A stretch of 64,000 nt of DNA from MGIIb-O2 sp002494975 (lineage in GTDB: Archaea > Thermoplasmatota > Poseidoniia > Poseidoniales > Thalassarchaeaceae): the NCBI GenBank assembly GCA_028355015.1, contig JAOMRN010000003.1:156978-220977 (forward strand). Direction: 5' to 3'. The first letter of the stretch is position 1. The number at the start of each line of letters is the position of its first letter. This document shows, in pieces, positions 45,082 through 54,554 of the stretch. Under the pieces are notes generated by a model that was given only the letters and a program-made list of their open reading frames with translations, was not told where the DNA came from and made no database searches. The position numbers and the translations under genes are program-made.

Positions 45082-48000
45082 TTGCGGGTTGTATCTGTTA
45101 ATTTTACTGATAGAATATTACTCCGCAAACGTCGCTCAGCGATTTTATTCACTTCAATTATGCTACTGGCTTCTTATTCTGCTATTGAGTTTGGGAGCTG
45201 GGAAGCCCTTGCTACTAGTGATGACGATGGAGACGGATTGACATACGGTCTAGAATTCATAATCAATACACAACCACAGGATTGGGATAGTGACAACGAC
45301 GGCCTCCCTGATGGGTGGGAATGGCAATATGGATTAGATCCGTTATCTCCTTCTGGAATTAATGGATCAGTAGGTGACCCTGATTCTGATGCTTATACTA
45401 ATCTAAATGAGTACTTGTATGGTATGCCAACAGGTTGGGATGATTTATCCACTGCAAATGTTTTGGATAATGGTGTTTGGTGGAATGGCACTGTGCCTGT
45501 TAGGAATTGGGATGAAGAAAGCGCTATGCAATTTTCACAGGGCACAGGTTCAGATGGTGCTGATGAAGATCCAGTAGGAAATATTTGTTTCAATACTTTC
45601 GACGATGATAAAGATGGCTTAGTGGATAACTTCGACCCCGATGGTGATGGAGATGCAGACTGTTCAAGTGATGATGATGACGGTGATGGCCAAATAGACG
45701 AAGATCCAGATGGTTGGGATACAGATGGTGACGGTATGCCTGATGGTTGGGAAGTCGCAAATGGTTTAGATCCAACTTCTGCTTCAAATTTAGATGGAAC
45801 TTATGGTGACCCAGATGGAGATGGATTAATCAATTTATATGAATATGTTAATCCTACTTGGGGTACAAGAAATGGTTCGACAACTCCTCCGACTCAATAT
45901 TTCCGCCCTGGTCCAGAAAACATGACTGCTACAGAATCTCCCTGTAATCCCGTTCTAGGGTTGGGTCCTGGAGGTTGTGCGATATTCACCGCCGAAGTCG
46001 ACTCAATAACCCAAACGGATCCTCAGAATAACGATACTGATGGCGATGGGCTGAATGACTCTTACGAAGCATTAATTTTGCTAACGGATCCAACTGCTAT
46101 CGATACAGATGGAGATGGCGTTAATGATGGTGTTGAAGTAAATGGGGCATATGGTGATCCTGCACAGGCTTCTGATCCAAGGAATAACAATACTGATGGC
46201 GATCAGTTTGATGATGGTGAAGAGGATATTAATGGCAATGGCATTGTTGATGCTAACGAAACAGATCCAACCCGTGTTGAAGATCAAGGTGACTTTGATG
46301 GCGATGGTATTGATAATTGGGAAGAAAATTTGACTTGTACCAAATGGGATGTTGCTGATACTGACGGAGGTGGAGTTAATGATGGCGATGAATCTGCTAT
46401 AGGTCATCAAACAGACCCATGCGTCAGTGAAATAATCATAGTTAAATCAGTAGTTAATTGGAACCCTGCTTCATCAACCATTCAATTAAATTCTTCATTG
46501 GATCTTGATTTATCTCCCTCGGATTGGAGAGAAGAATTATCTCCAAATGCTGGACTTAAGCCGATGGCATACTTTGAGTTGAGTAATGGAAGCACAGTAG
46601 GTTTCCGTTACTCATCAGTAAATCTCGATACCTTAACTGACGTAGATGTGCCAATGCCTGCAACAACCGTTGCAATTTTATTTTCAAATAACTCCTGGTG
46701 CTGGGACACCTCCGTACCTCTCAGCGAACCACACTGTGATGATGATTTCCTTGATTCAGATGGTGATGGCTTGGCTGACTGGGAAGAAATTCTAGCTACG
46801 TGGGGTTATGCTACTGATCCTAGCCTGTTTGATACTGATGGCGATGGAGTAGATGATCTAACAGAAATATTCAATGAGACCGACCCTACTAATCCTTGCA
46901 GCAATCTCCTAGATACCGACGAAGATGGTTTGAACAATTATTTCGAGAATTCTACTGGTTGTGATTTAATCTTTGGTTTTGGAGGAAATGGGACTACTGA
47001 TACTTACTTCACTCTATGGGATGATGCAGATACCGATGATGGTGGTGTAACTGATGGTCAAGAGTATCTCGATGGAACAAACCCTCAGAATAATTCTGCG
47101 GATGATCTTAATCCAATGGACTCTGATGGTGATGGTATACCAGACACGATTGAGCAAGCAATTGGACTTGATTGGTTAAATCCAGATACTGATGGAGGGG
47201 GAGTTCCAGACGGTCAGGAATGCGGTCCTGATTTCTGGATTCTAAATTGTGTAGGGTCCGATAGTGACCCTTTTGATCCTGCGGATGATATCGATGCGAA
47301 TATGTTGATGTTCACTGCTACTAATAGTACTAGCGTAGACCTAGGGTTGCTTAGATACTGGAGATGGCACACATACGACACATATACTGGTATTTCTTTC
47401 GGTGTAAATACAAGTCTTGTAGGATATAGACCAGTGGGGGATAGCAATGAAAATGGATTTACCCAAGGCGTTTCCCATATTTCTTTTTGGAATGACTCTG
47501 AACTTGATGACTGGGTCATAGAATATATGGATAGTGGAATACAGCCAGGTGATGAATTAATTGTACCCTACAATACAGTCAATTGGACTTCTTGGAGTGA
47601 CTTCAGTGCTGGATTAAATTTTTCCAATTATACTAGAGATGTATTAGTTGATCAAGCAACAGTAGATTCTGTATTCATTAGTTCTCCAGATATCTTTTTC
47701 GGCCCCGAAATTCGCGAAAATACTACAATATTCTTTGGTAGTGATTATGCCAAGGATCTACCACAGTCTTACATTGACAGACATAGTTCAGTCCCTAATT
47801 CTATTACACAAGCAGTACTGAGTGACTCTGGCGCATTTTCTGCATGGGAAAAAGTCGAAGCCATACAAGATTTCTTGATTAATGGTAATAATACTACTAC
47901 TTTTTTGCGAAATAATGACCCTGCAATTCTTGATGGTTTTGAATCAGAATCAGATGGTGATATTACTTATGTCATCTTGAACAATACTAATGAAGGTAGT

Positions 48001-51000
48001 TGTGATCAATTCGCAACAGTTTTTGCAGTTATGCTTCGGCATGCTGGTTTCGCATCTAGAAAAGTCACTGGATTCTCAGGTGGCGAATGGAATGGTAAAT
48101 CATACGAGGTTTACGGAAGTGATTTTACTACTTGGGTAGAAGTACAAATGCAAACCAATCAGAATCAGGGTAATGTTACGTTAGGATGGGTTCCATTTGA
48201 AGCGTGCCCACCACAAGCACTTGTTGAAGTAACTGATGAACAATGGGGCCCTTCAACATTTGATAGAGATTTAACAAGCGGTGATATCTGGCTCAATGGT
48301 ACATTACAATTCGTAGATAATGCTACTTTGGCAGAAAACGTTAGTATAACTCTATACCTTGTCCCTGGAAATGATACTAATTTAGTCCCTGGTTCTGCTG
48401 CCAAACCGATGCATCTAGTTGCAAATGGTTCAACAGATGCAAATGGCAGTTTTTCATTATTAGGTAAACCTTTTGATGCAATTAATCCCGGATATGGCGC
48501 TTTAGTATTACAAATTTTCGAGAAAGCTTATGTTGGTTCACAAGGAATTTCTTTTGATTGGAGATTAAACATTACTGATGATGCGAATACCTCATTCAGC
48601 TCCCCACCCCCAATAGAGCAACCGATGTTAGGAGTTGGTGTTAATTCGAGTGTTTCAGGTTATTTAAATCTAGAAAATTCTCCTTATCCGGATGTTTCTC
48701 AAATTGATAGTCTCCAAGTAGTTTTGAACTACACTACAGTATCTGATGGGCCAGTAAGTATGATCTCGAATATTGGTACAGGTGGATATTATGATTTCAA
48801 TATACCTATTTCTGATACAGAGCCTTTAGGTTTGATTAATGCTTCAATTTCATTCCTTGGATGGCATGAAGACGATCTAAATAATGCAACTAATCCTAGT
48901 TATCACATCAGGCCATATTCTGATAGTTTTATGTTCAATATTACTCCTGCTCCTAATCTTACCTTGACTTTGGAGGGTATTGATGCTAACAACACATTTT
49001 TGGACATAGATTCACCCATATTCATCAATGGGACTGCTTTGAGTATTGGAAATACTCCTGAAGAATTAAATGGAACTCTTTTCCTTCAGATTAGAAGAAG
49101 TTCAACTAATGGTCCATATCAGACAATAAAGTCATGGTATCTTAACGATTCTAATTGGACAACCTCTCCTGGTCAGTTCAACATAAGTTGGATATTTTCA
49201 GCGAGTGATGTCCCTATACCTGCTGGTCCTGTAGAAGTAAAGTTCCAGTTTGATGCAGAGGGTCTTTTCGCTAATGATCAAGTGAGTTACTTGACAGAAT
49301 ATGGGATAAGGAGTAATATCAGTGTATCTTATGATTTAGTCCCTCAATCTAGAGGTAATCAAGCATCAGTAGAAATTACCCTTACAGATCACACAAATAC
49401 TTCTCTAGGGAATTTTATTGGCAGCTATGTCCTAGACTTTAATGGTACTTCAGTTTGGAATATTACTGACCCAGATATACCTAAGATAACTCCTGTTTGG
49501 GTTCCTGAAGCAACCGCTCCTGCTGGAGATTACTCTTGGGTGTTGAACTTTTCAGGCAGTACTTGGCTGAATCCATTTACTATTGTTGATGTAGTTAGGA
49601 TTCAAGGGCAATCAGGTTCTACTGTGAATATAGGCAGTGAATGGACACCTAGAGGTACTTCTAACTGGGTCACAGGTTTCGCACAAGATAGAAACCTCCA
49701 AACTCCTGTAATAGGTAACAATTCATCGGTGTCAGTTCAAATTTTAGTTCCTTCAGATTTGCCTCCACTACCTGATGGTAGTCCACCTCCTGATGTATCG
49801 ATTAGACTTGGTGGCGGCTTTATTGATACTTTAACAGGGGAATACAATATCTCGTTTTTCATGCCAGAATACGTTTCTTCGGGTGTTTATGAGTTACGTG
49901 TATTCCTTGATTATGCAGTCAATGCTCCTGTTGGTGGAGAATATTACAAAGTTTCTGATGCAGATAGTATTTCTGTAGGTATCCAAACAGAAATGATTGT
50001 TGAAAACTCTCCATCTTCCTTAATCGTAGTAGCCGGTCAAAGTTTGATACTTAATGCTACAATCACAGACATTGCGGATGGGTCTCCCATTCCAGATATT
50101 TCTGCAGATTTGATCTTTGATTCAGGCGGTCCATTAGAGCAAACTCTTGAGACTAACATAACTTTCACGGATGGGATAGTCCGTTACAACCCTATAATTC
50201 CTGCAAATACTCCACCTGGTTATTACAATCTTTTAGTTTCAGCTCCTGATGATATATCTGATAACTTAACTGCAGATAATGCTGGCCGCTGGCTTGGGAA
50301 TGAAAGTTTATCTAATTTAACAGTCCAAGTATCTAGCCTGATTGATTTAAATCCATTATCTACTGAGGTAGCAGCAGGCTCAGTATTTACTGTTTCAGGA
50401 CAGGTACTGGATGCCGTAGACTCGAATCGAACAGTCGATGGGCCAATGGCTGTAGAGGTATTTTTCTTGAATGACCCTAGTGAAACTCTTATCACAAATT
50501 TTGTTACTACAATTAATGGTAGTTTCAATATAACAGTTCCAACAGATCCTTTGGGGGATGGTGTCAGTAGTGGGATAAAGACAGTCGTAGTCAGTGTAAT
50601 AGAAGATAGTAGCCCATTCTATCTTACAGGAACCGGGAATGATACTATCTTAGTCAGAGGGATTACAACATTCAGAGACAAGACTCCTTTACTCAACGTG
50701 GTAGTCGATAGAGGTACTAATGTGACATTGGGTGCGAGATTAGTAGAATCGAGTAATGACGATTTAGCGTTAGAAGGATTAGATGTTTCTGCAGAATTCC
50801 ATGATACATGGCTGAACGAAGTGACTTCTAATTCTCAAGGGCTAGTAAATTTCACATTCTTTATCCCTAATGACCACCCATTAGGGCAAATAGATGTATT
50901 AATGTACTTTAATGGTTCAAGTACTTTGTACAATACTTTGACTCTAATATCTACAATTACTGTACGTTCTCCAACATTTATTACAGTTGATAATATCACA

Positions 51001-54000
51001 GATAATCCAGCCGCAGGAGAATCATTTAATGTCACCGGGACTTTAACTTCAAATAATGGGAGTTCCATAATTGATCGTCAAGGAAATACATTAGCACCCA
51101 GCTTAATTTTCAAAATCGACGGACTTGACGACACATTTACAGTAATTAGTAGTTCGGTTGAAATCGATGGTTCTTGGTCTGCGAATATCAGATTAGACTT
51201 GACATTCCCTCGAGGTTCTCATAACATTACTGCTACCTTCACTCCTAATGTCAATTATTATGAATCTAGTTCTGGAGATGGTTTCTTTGATAGTCGAGGC
51301 TATTCACTACTGACAATCCTCAGTCCTCTAGATTTAGACCCTGATAGTCGAGTAGTTCGTGGTCAAGAAATTAATATTTCATTATCTCTTATTGATAATT
51401 CGGCATTACCAGTCAGTTTAGTAGATTTAGATGTTATAGTAGATGGCTTAGTAGTGTCTAGTCTCATTACAGATTCCTTGGGATTGGCAAATACTTCTTT
51501 GATAGTTGATTCCACAAGAATAGCAGGTCCCATGGAAATCAGAGTAGTATTCTCAGGTATTGAAGGAAGTACTGGTCTTGTAGGTGATGAATCAATTACG
51601 AGAGTCATAGTTCTTGCACCAACGGTTATTGAAATAACAGGAGTTACAGGTTCTGCTATAGCGGGTGAAACAGTAACTTTCCATGGTACTTTACTCGACG
51701 AACATGGACAATCATTACTTGATCAGGGAATTGAAACTGGTGGTATAATTCATTTGACTATTGATGGAATTGATGTAGGTGCAATGTACTCTACTCAAAG
51801 TAATTATTCAACTGGAGAATGGTCGATAACTTATGATCTTCCTTTAGATACTGATTATGGTGCACATTCAATTCAAGCGGATTTCTTTGGTGGGTTTACT
51901 TGGGTTGATCCGATGGGACAAGGGGATTCGTTGAATCCCGAATACTATCTTCCTTCCATGTCTAATTCGATTTTTAATGTCACACAAACATCGCAAGTAG
52001 TTCTTACAACTCCTCCTGGTGAGATAGATCGAAACCAGTTGTTAACGATAGAAGGTATGCTAACTGATGGTGCTGGAAGGACACTTCCAGGTAGAGCGCT
52101 TTCAGTCTACATGAATGACCAACTATTAACCGGACTTAATGTTGATGAAAATGGTAACTTCAGTCTATTTATTCCAGTTCCTTCAGATATGCCCCTTGGT
52201 CCAAGAATTGTAAAAATTATTTTTGAAGGAGAAGAATTTATTCTTTCTTCTAATTCTTCATCGGTGTTTATTGTATTTGCACCTACTGAGGTTTCAATAT
52301 CTCCTCCCAATGCTGCTGCGGTAGGTGATAATTTAATTCTAAGAGGTACAGTAACTGACAACTTACCGAATGGAGTACTAGCTAATCATTCACTTGAAAT
52401 TTTTATTGATGGGGTATTGATAGGAATTACTACAAGTGATGAAAATGGTGATTGGAACCTTAATTGGATGGTTTCTGAATTCTTAGATGTTGGTACTCAC
52501 TTAGTGACAGTGAAGGCGCCTCAACAAGGATATTACCGTGAAGGAACTTCAGAAGTAAATTTGACAATAGCCTATCATTCTGGGATTTCACTTCAAGTAG
52601 ATTCCAGTATTGTAACAAGGGGCGGTCAGTGGAACTTTACTGGTCGACTTTATGATGCGGATTCTGATGGTTTACCTGGCCTAGATAATCGTGAGGTAAT
52701 TATTTATCTTGACGGCCAAGAAATTGGACGGACAATAACTCTGGAAAATGGTTTCTATTCATTCAATCATGAATTAGGTTACTCAATTGATAGAGGGGAA
52801 CATGAGATATTAGTTGAATTCATAGGGGAAACATATTACCTTCCGATAGAATATAACATGAGTGTTTACGCTAGATCCGACATTAATCTTGAGATTCTCT
52901 GGATTTCAGAAACAATAATTCGAAGTGATGTTGAACACCCGATTAAGATTGAAGGAAGAATTTTAGAAATAGGCGGGGGAGGAAGCGTATTACAAGATAT
53001 GGTTCTGACTTTGCATTGGCTTTCTAACGGTCCTGAAAATGCGAATCTAGAATGGGATGAAGCTACAGGGCATTTCAGAATACAATCTAATGCTCATTAC
53101 CCTATGCCTCCTGGCCCTATTGATTTAGAAATAAGAGTTGAATCTGATTCTTCCAGATATCTAAATGGTGGTTCAGAAGACTTATCGGTTTCTATAATGG
53201 TCCCAGTTAATTTCAAATTCACTCCTGATAAGATTAAATTGGGTAAAGATGATCGAATAATCAGAGGCACTGTAAACGTCACTTCTACTGATTCATTTGA
53301 ACCCGTTTCTAATATTTCCATGACTGCTTCTCTGATTAATGCATCATCTGGTCAAACTCACTTCAGAGTTACAGAAATGACTGACCAAGATGGCCTGTTT
53401 ACTTATGAGTTCAAATCCATAGAAGGTCTGCCTACATTATGGAATCAAGACTTTTGGGGCGAATTAAGTATTACTTTTAGCACCGATTCTTTGTTCATAG
53501 ATCCGTCCAATAGAACTTGGTTAACAACTCAGCATGGAGGCATAGATATTGAATACGAACAAACAGCAGAATCCTCGATATTCCAATCTTTATTCGTTGT
53601 AATATTATTTGTAATTGTAATTGTAGGTCTAGCAGGCAGTGCGTTATATTATCAACGCCGTAGAAGTGCTGCAATAGATGAATTAGCAGGGATATTTAGT
53701 TACACTGCTGAGCTTCTTGCTGCAGGAGACGAATTTAGGGAGGCAATATACAACTGCTATGAGAGTCTTTGTCAAATTTTAATGCGTAGAGGATTTTTAC
53801 GTCGAGACTTTGAAACTGTCAGAGAATTCGAAATAGCTATTCGTTCTGCATTGCCAATTAGTGAACAATCATTAATTGCTTTAGATAGAATATTCGAAGA
53901 GGCTCGTTATTCTAGTCATGTATTAGGCGAGGGACATCGTCAAAACGCACAAATAGCTCTAAATGCCGTATTACAAGAGATAGATCAATTACAAGAAATC

Positions 54001-54033
54001 CCTGTTAGAGATGATTATATTGCTTCAGAATAA
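45082..54033 (+). CDS. Giant surface protein: TSP3 repeats, transglutaminase-like, Ig-like repeats, DUF4129
   Basis: A protein of about 2983 residues. The TTG at 45082 is preferred because AGGAG lies four bases upstream; a TTG at 45067 adds five residues. A signal-type helix (about 15-40) precedes Asp-rich calcium-binding repeats of the DTDGDGVNDG type (about 45-740). A transglutaminase-like domain follows (about 880-1045, Cys 974 in GSCDQFATVF), then many Ig-like repeats, a membrane helix (about 2836-2859) and a DUF4129-like cytoplasmic domain (about 2865-2980, FEEARYSSHVLGE). Transglutaminase plus DUF4129 is also the pairing in bacterial TgpA-type proteins. The usual catalytic His and Asp are absent. 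Confidence 0.85.
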   Translation: MRVVSVNFTDRILLRKRRSAILFTSIMLLASYSAIEFGSWEALATSDDDGDGLTYGLEFIINTQPQDWDSDNDGLPDGWEWQYGLDPLSPSGINGSVGDPDSDAYTNLNEYLYGMPTGWDDLSTANVLDNGVWWNGTVPVRNWDEESAMQFSQGTGSDGADEDPVGNICFNTFDDDKDGLVDNFDPDGDGDADCSSDDDDGDGQIDEDPDGWDTDGDGMPDGWEVANGLDPTSASNLDGTYGDPDGDGLINLYEYVNPTWGTRNGSTTPPTQYFRPGPENMTATESPCNPVLGLGPGGCAIFTAEVDSITQTDPQNNDTDGDGLNDSYEALILLTDPTAIDTDGDGVNDGVEVNGAYGDPAQASDPRNNNTDGDQFDDGEEDINGNGIVDANETDPTRVEDQGDFDGDGIDNWEENLTCTKWDVADTDGGGVNDGDESAIGHQTDPCVSEIIIVKSVVNWNPASSTIQLNSSLDLDLSPSDWREELSPNAGLKPMAYFELSNGSTVGFRYSSVNLDTLTDVDVPMPATTVAILFSNNSWCWDTSVPLSEPHCDDDFLDSDGDGLADWEEILATWGYATDPSLFDTDGDGVDDLTEIFNETDPTNPCSNLLDTDEDGLNNYFENSTGCDLIFGFGGNGTTDTYFTLWDDADTDDGGVTDGQEYLDGTNPQNNSADDLNPMDSDGDGIPDTIEQAIGLDWLNPDTDGGGVPDGQECGPDFWILNCVGSDSDPFDPADDIDANMLMFTATNSTSVDLGLLRYWRWHTYDTYTGISFGVNTSLVGYRPVGDSNENGFTQGVSHISFWNDSELDDWVIEYMDSGIQPGDELIVPYNTVNWTSWSDFSAGLNFSNYTRDVLVDQATVDSVFISSPDIFFGPEIRENTTIFFGSDYAKDLPQSYIDRHSSVPNSITQAVLSDSGAFSAWEKVEAIQDFLINGNNTTTFLRNNDPAILDGFESESDGDITYVILNNTNEGSCDQFATVFAVMLRHAGFASRKVTGFSGGEWNGKSYEVYGSDFTTWVEVQMQTNQNQGNVTLGWVPFEACPPQALVEVTDEQWGPSTFDRDLTSGDIWLNGTLQFVDNATLAENVSITLYLVPGNDTNLVPGSAAKPMHLVANGSTDANGSFSLLGKPFDAINPGYGALVLQIFEKAYVGSQGISFDWRLNITDDANTSFSSPPPIEQPMLGVGVNSSVSGYLNLENSPYPDVSQIDSLQVVLNYTTVSDGPVSMISNIGTGGYYDFNIPISDTEPLGLINASISFLGWHEDDLNNATNPSYHIRPYSDSFMFNITPAPNLTLTLEGIDANNTFLDIDSPIFINGTALSIGNTPEELNGTLFLQIRRSSTNGPYQTIKSWYLNDSNWTTSPGQFNISWIFSASDVPIPAGPVEVKFQFDAEGLFANDQVSYLTEYGIRSNISVSYDLVPQSRGNQASVEITLTDHTNTSLGNFIGSYVLDFNGTSVWNITDPDIPKITPVWVPEATAPAGDYSWVLNFSGSTWLNPFTIVDVVRIQGQSGSTVNIGSEWTPRGTSNWVTGFAQDRNLQTPVIGNNSSVSVQILVPSDLPPLPDGSPPPDVSIRLGGGFIDTLTGEYNISFFMPEYVSSGVYELRVFLDYAVNAPVGGEYYKVSDADSISVGIQTEMIVENSPSSLIVVAGQSLILNATITDIADGSPIPDISADLIFDSGGPLEQTLETNITFTDGIVRYNPIIPANTPPGYYNLLVSAPDDISDNLTADNAGRWLGNESLSNLTVQVSSLIDLNPLSTEVAAGSVFTVSGQVLDAVDSNRTVDGPMAVEVFFLNDPSETLITNFVTTINGSFNITVPTDPLGDGVSSGIKTVVVSVIEDSSPFYLTGTGNDTILVRGITTFRDKTPLLNVVVDRGTNVTLGARLVESSNDDLALEGLDVSAEFHDTWLNEVTSNSQGLVNFTFFIPNDHPLGQIDVLMYFNGSSTLYNTLTLISTITVRSPTFITVDNITDNPAAGESFNVTGTLTSNNGSSIIDRQGNTLAPSLIFKIDGLDDTFTVISSSVEIDGSWSANIRLDLTFPRGSHNITATFTPNVNYYESSSGDGFFDSRGYSLLTILSPLDLDPDSRVVRGQEINISLSLIDNSALPVSLVDLDVIVDGLVVSSLITDSLGLANTSLIVDSTRIAGPMEIRVVFSGIEGSTGLVGDESITRVIVLAPTVIEITGVTGSAIAGETVTFHGTLLDEHGQSLLDQGIETGGIIHLTIDGIDVGAMYSTQSNYSTGEWSITYDLPLDTDYGAHSIQADFFGGFTWVDPMGQGDSLNPEYYLPSMSNSIFNVTQTSQVVLTTPPGEIDRNQLLTIEGMLTDGAGRTLPGRALSVYMNDQLLTGLNVDENGNFSLFIPVPSDMPLGPRIVKIIFEGEEFILSSNSSSVFIVFAPTEVSISPPNAAAVGDNLILRGTVTDNLPNGVLANHSLEIFIDGVLIGITTSDENGDWNLNWMVSEFLDVGTHLVTVKAPQQGYYREGTSEVNLTIAYHSGISLQVDSSIVTRGGQWNFTGRLYDADSDGLPGLDNREVIIYLDGQEIGRTITLENGFYSFNHELGYSIDRGEHEILVEFIGETYYLPIEYNMSVYARSDINLEILWISETIIRSDVEHPIKIEGRILEIGGGGSVLQDMVLTLHWLSNGPENANLEWDEATGHFRIQSNAHYPMPPGPIDLEIRVESDSSRYLNGGSEDLSVSIMVPVNFKFTPDKIKLGKDDRIIRGTVNVTSTDSFEPVSNISMTASLINASSGQTHFRVTEMTDQDGLFTYEFKSIEGLPTLWNQDFWGELSITFSTDSLFIDPSNRTWLTTQHGGIDIEYEQTAESSIFQSLFVVILFVIVIVGLAGSALYYQRRRSAAIDELAGIFSYTAELLAAGDEFREAIYNCYESLCQILMRRGFLRRDFETVREFEIAIRSALPISEQSLIALDRIFEEARYSSHVLGEGHRQNAQIALNAVLQEIDQLQEIPVRDDYIASE

Positions 54034-54037
54034 TTAA

Positions 54038-54514
54038 TCACATGAATGATAGTTCTATTATACCATTATTCCAAGTTATTTTTTCTATCTCTTTGTTAGG
54101 TGGTAGCCTAAAAGTTCTAAGAAGGCCACCAAAAATTTCTGAAGAAATTATTTGTACGATTTGTGTATCTTCCTCGTATCTAGTTTGAAGGATTAAGTCA
54201 CTCGGAGTCTCAGAGGGGAATGGTAAATTTATACCCAAATCAGTTTTTAATCCTCCAAATTCTGTCAAAATTTCATCAATAGTATCTAGGTCTCTTATTT
54301 TCATTTTTGTTTCTTCTAAATCTGTAGTCATACTTGAAACAATTTTTTCATGCTTTTTCTGCACTTCTGCTAGGTGGTTTAGGTTTAGTAAAAAATTTCT
54401 ATGCATATCTTGTGCATTAGAATTAAGACTATTTTCTGACGAATCTAAGGATATCCCTAGTATTTTTTTATTTTCCGAGAGTTGTATCTCATGACGTCGC
54501 CACACATGGTCCAT
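54038..54514 (-). CDS. Hsp20-like protein with N-terminal coiled-coil
   Basis: A 158-residue protein. Residues about 25-85 are charged and helical (EVQKKHEKIVSSMTTDLEE), likely a coiled-coil. The C-terminal 55 residues, with LLRTFRLPPNKEIEKITW then NNGIIELSF, look like the last strands of an alpha-crystallin/Hsp20 or CS domain, including the diagnostic LP and NG positions. The C-terminal IxI tail of small heat-shock proteins is missing. It ends four bases from the giant surface protein's stop (convergent). Chaperone function is inferred from a weak resemblance. Confidence 0.6.
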   Translation of the reverse strand: MDHVWRRHEIQLSENKKILGISLDSSENSLNSNAQDMHRNFLLNLNHLAEVQKKHEKIVSSMTTDLEETKMKIRDLDTIDEILTEFGGLKTDLGINLPFPSETPSDLILQTRYEEDTQIVQIISSEIFGGLLRTFRLPPNKEIEKITWNNGIIELSFM

Positions 54515-54554
54515 GTTGTTTCGAACATCTTACCTCAGATGAACCCGACGCTTC

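Noticed and set aside
45220..47300. Dense GATGGTGATGG-like DNA repeats, considered as a microsatellite or CRISPR-like array
   Set aside because: The periodicity follows codons of the DxDGDG calcium-binding repeats; unit lengths and spacers vary and there are no conserved repeat-spacer units.
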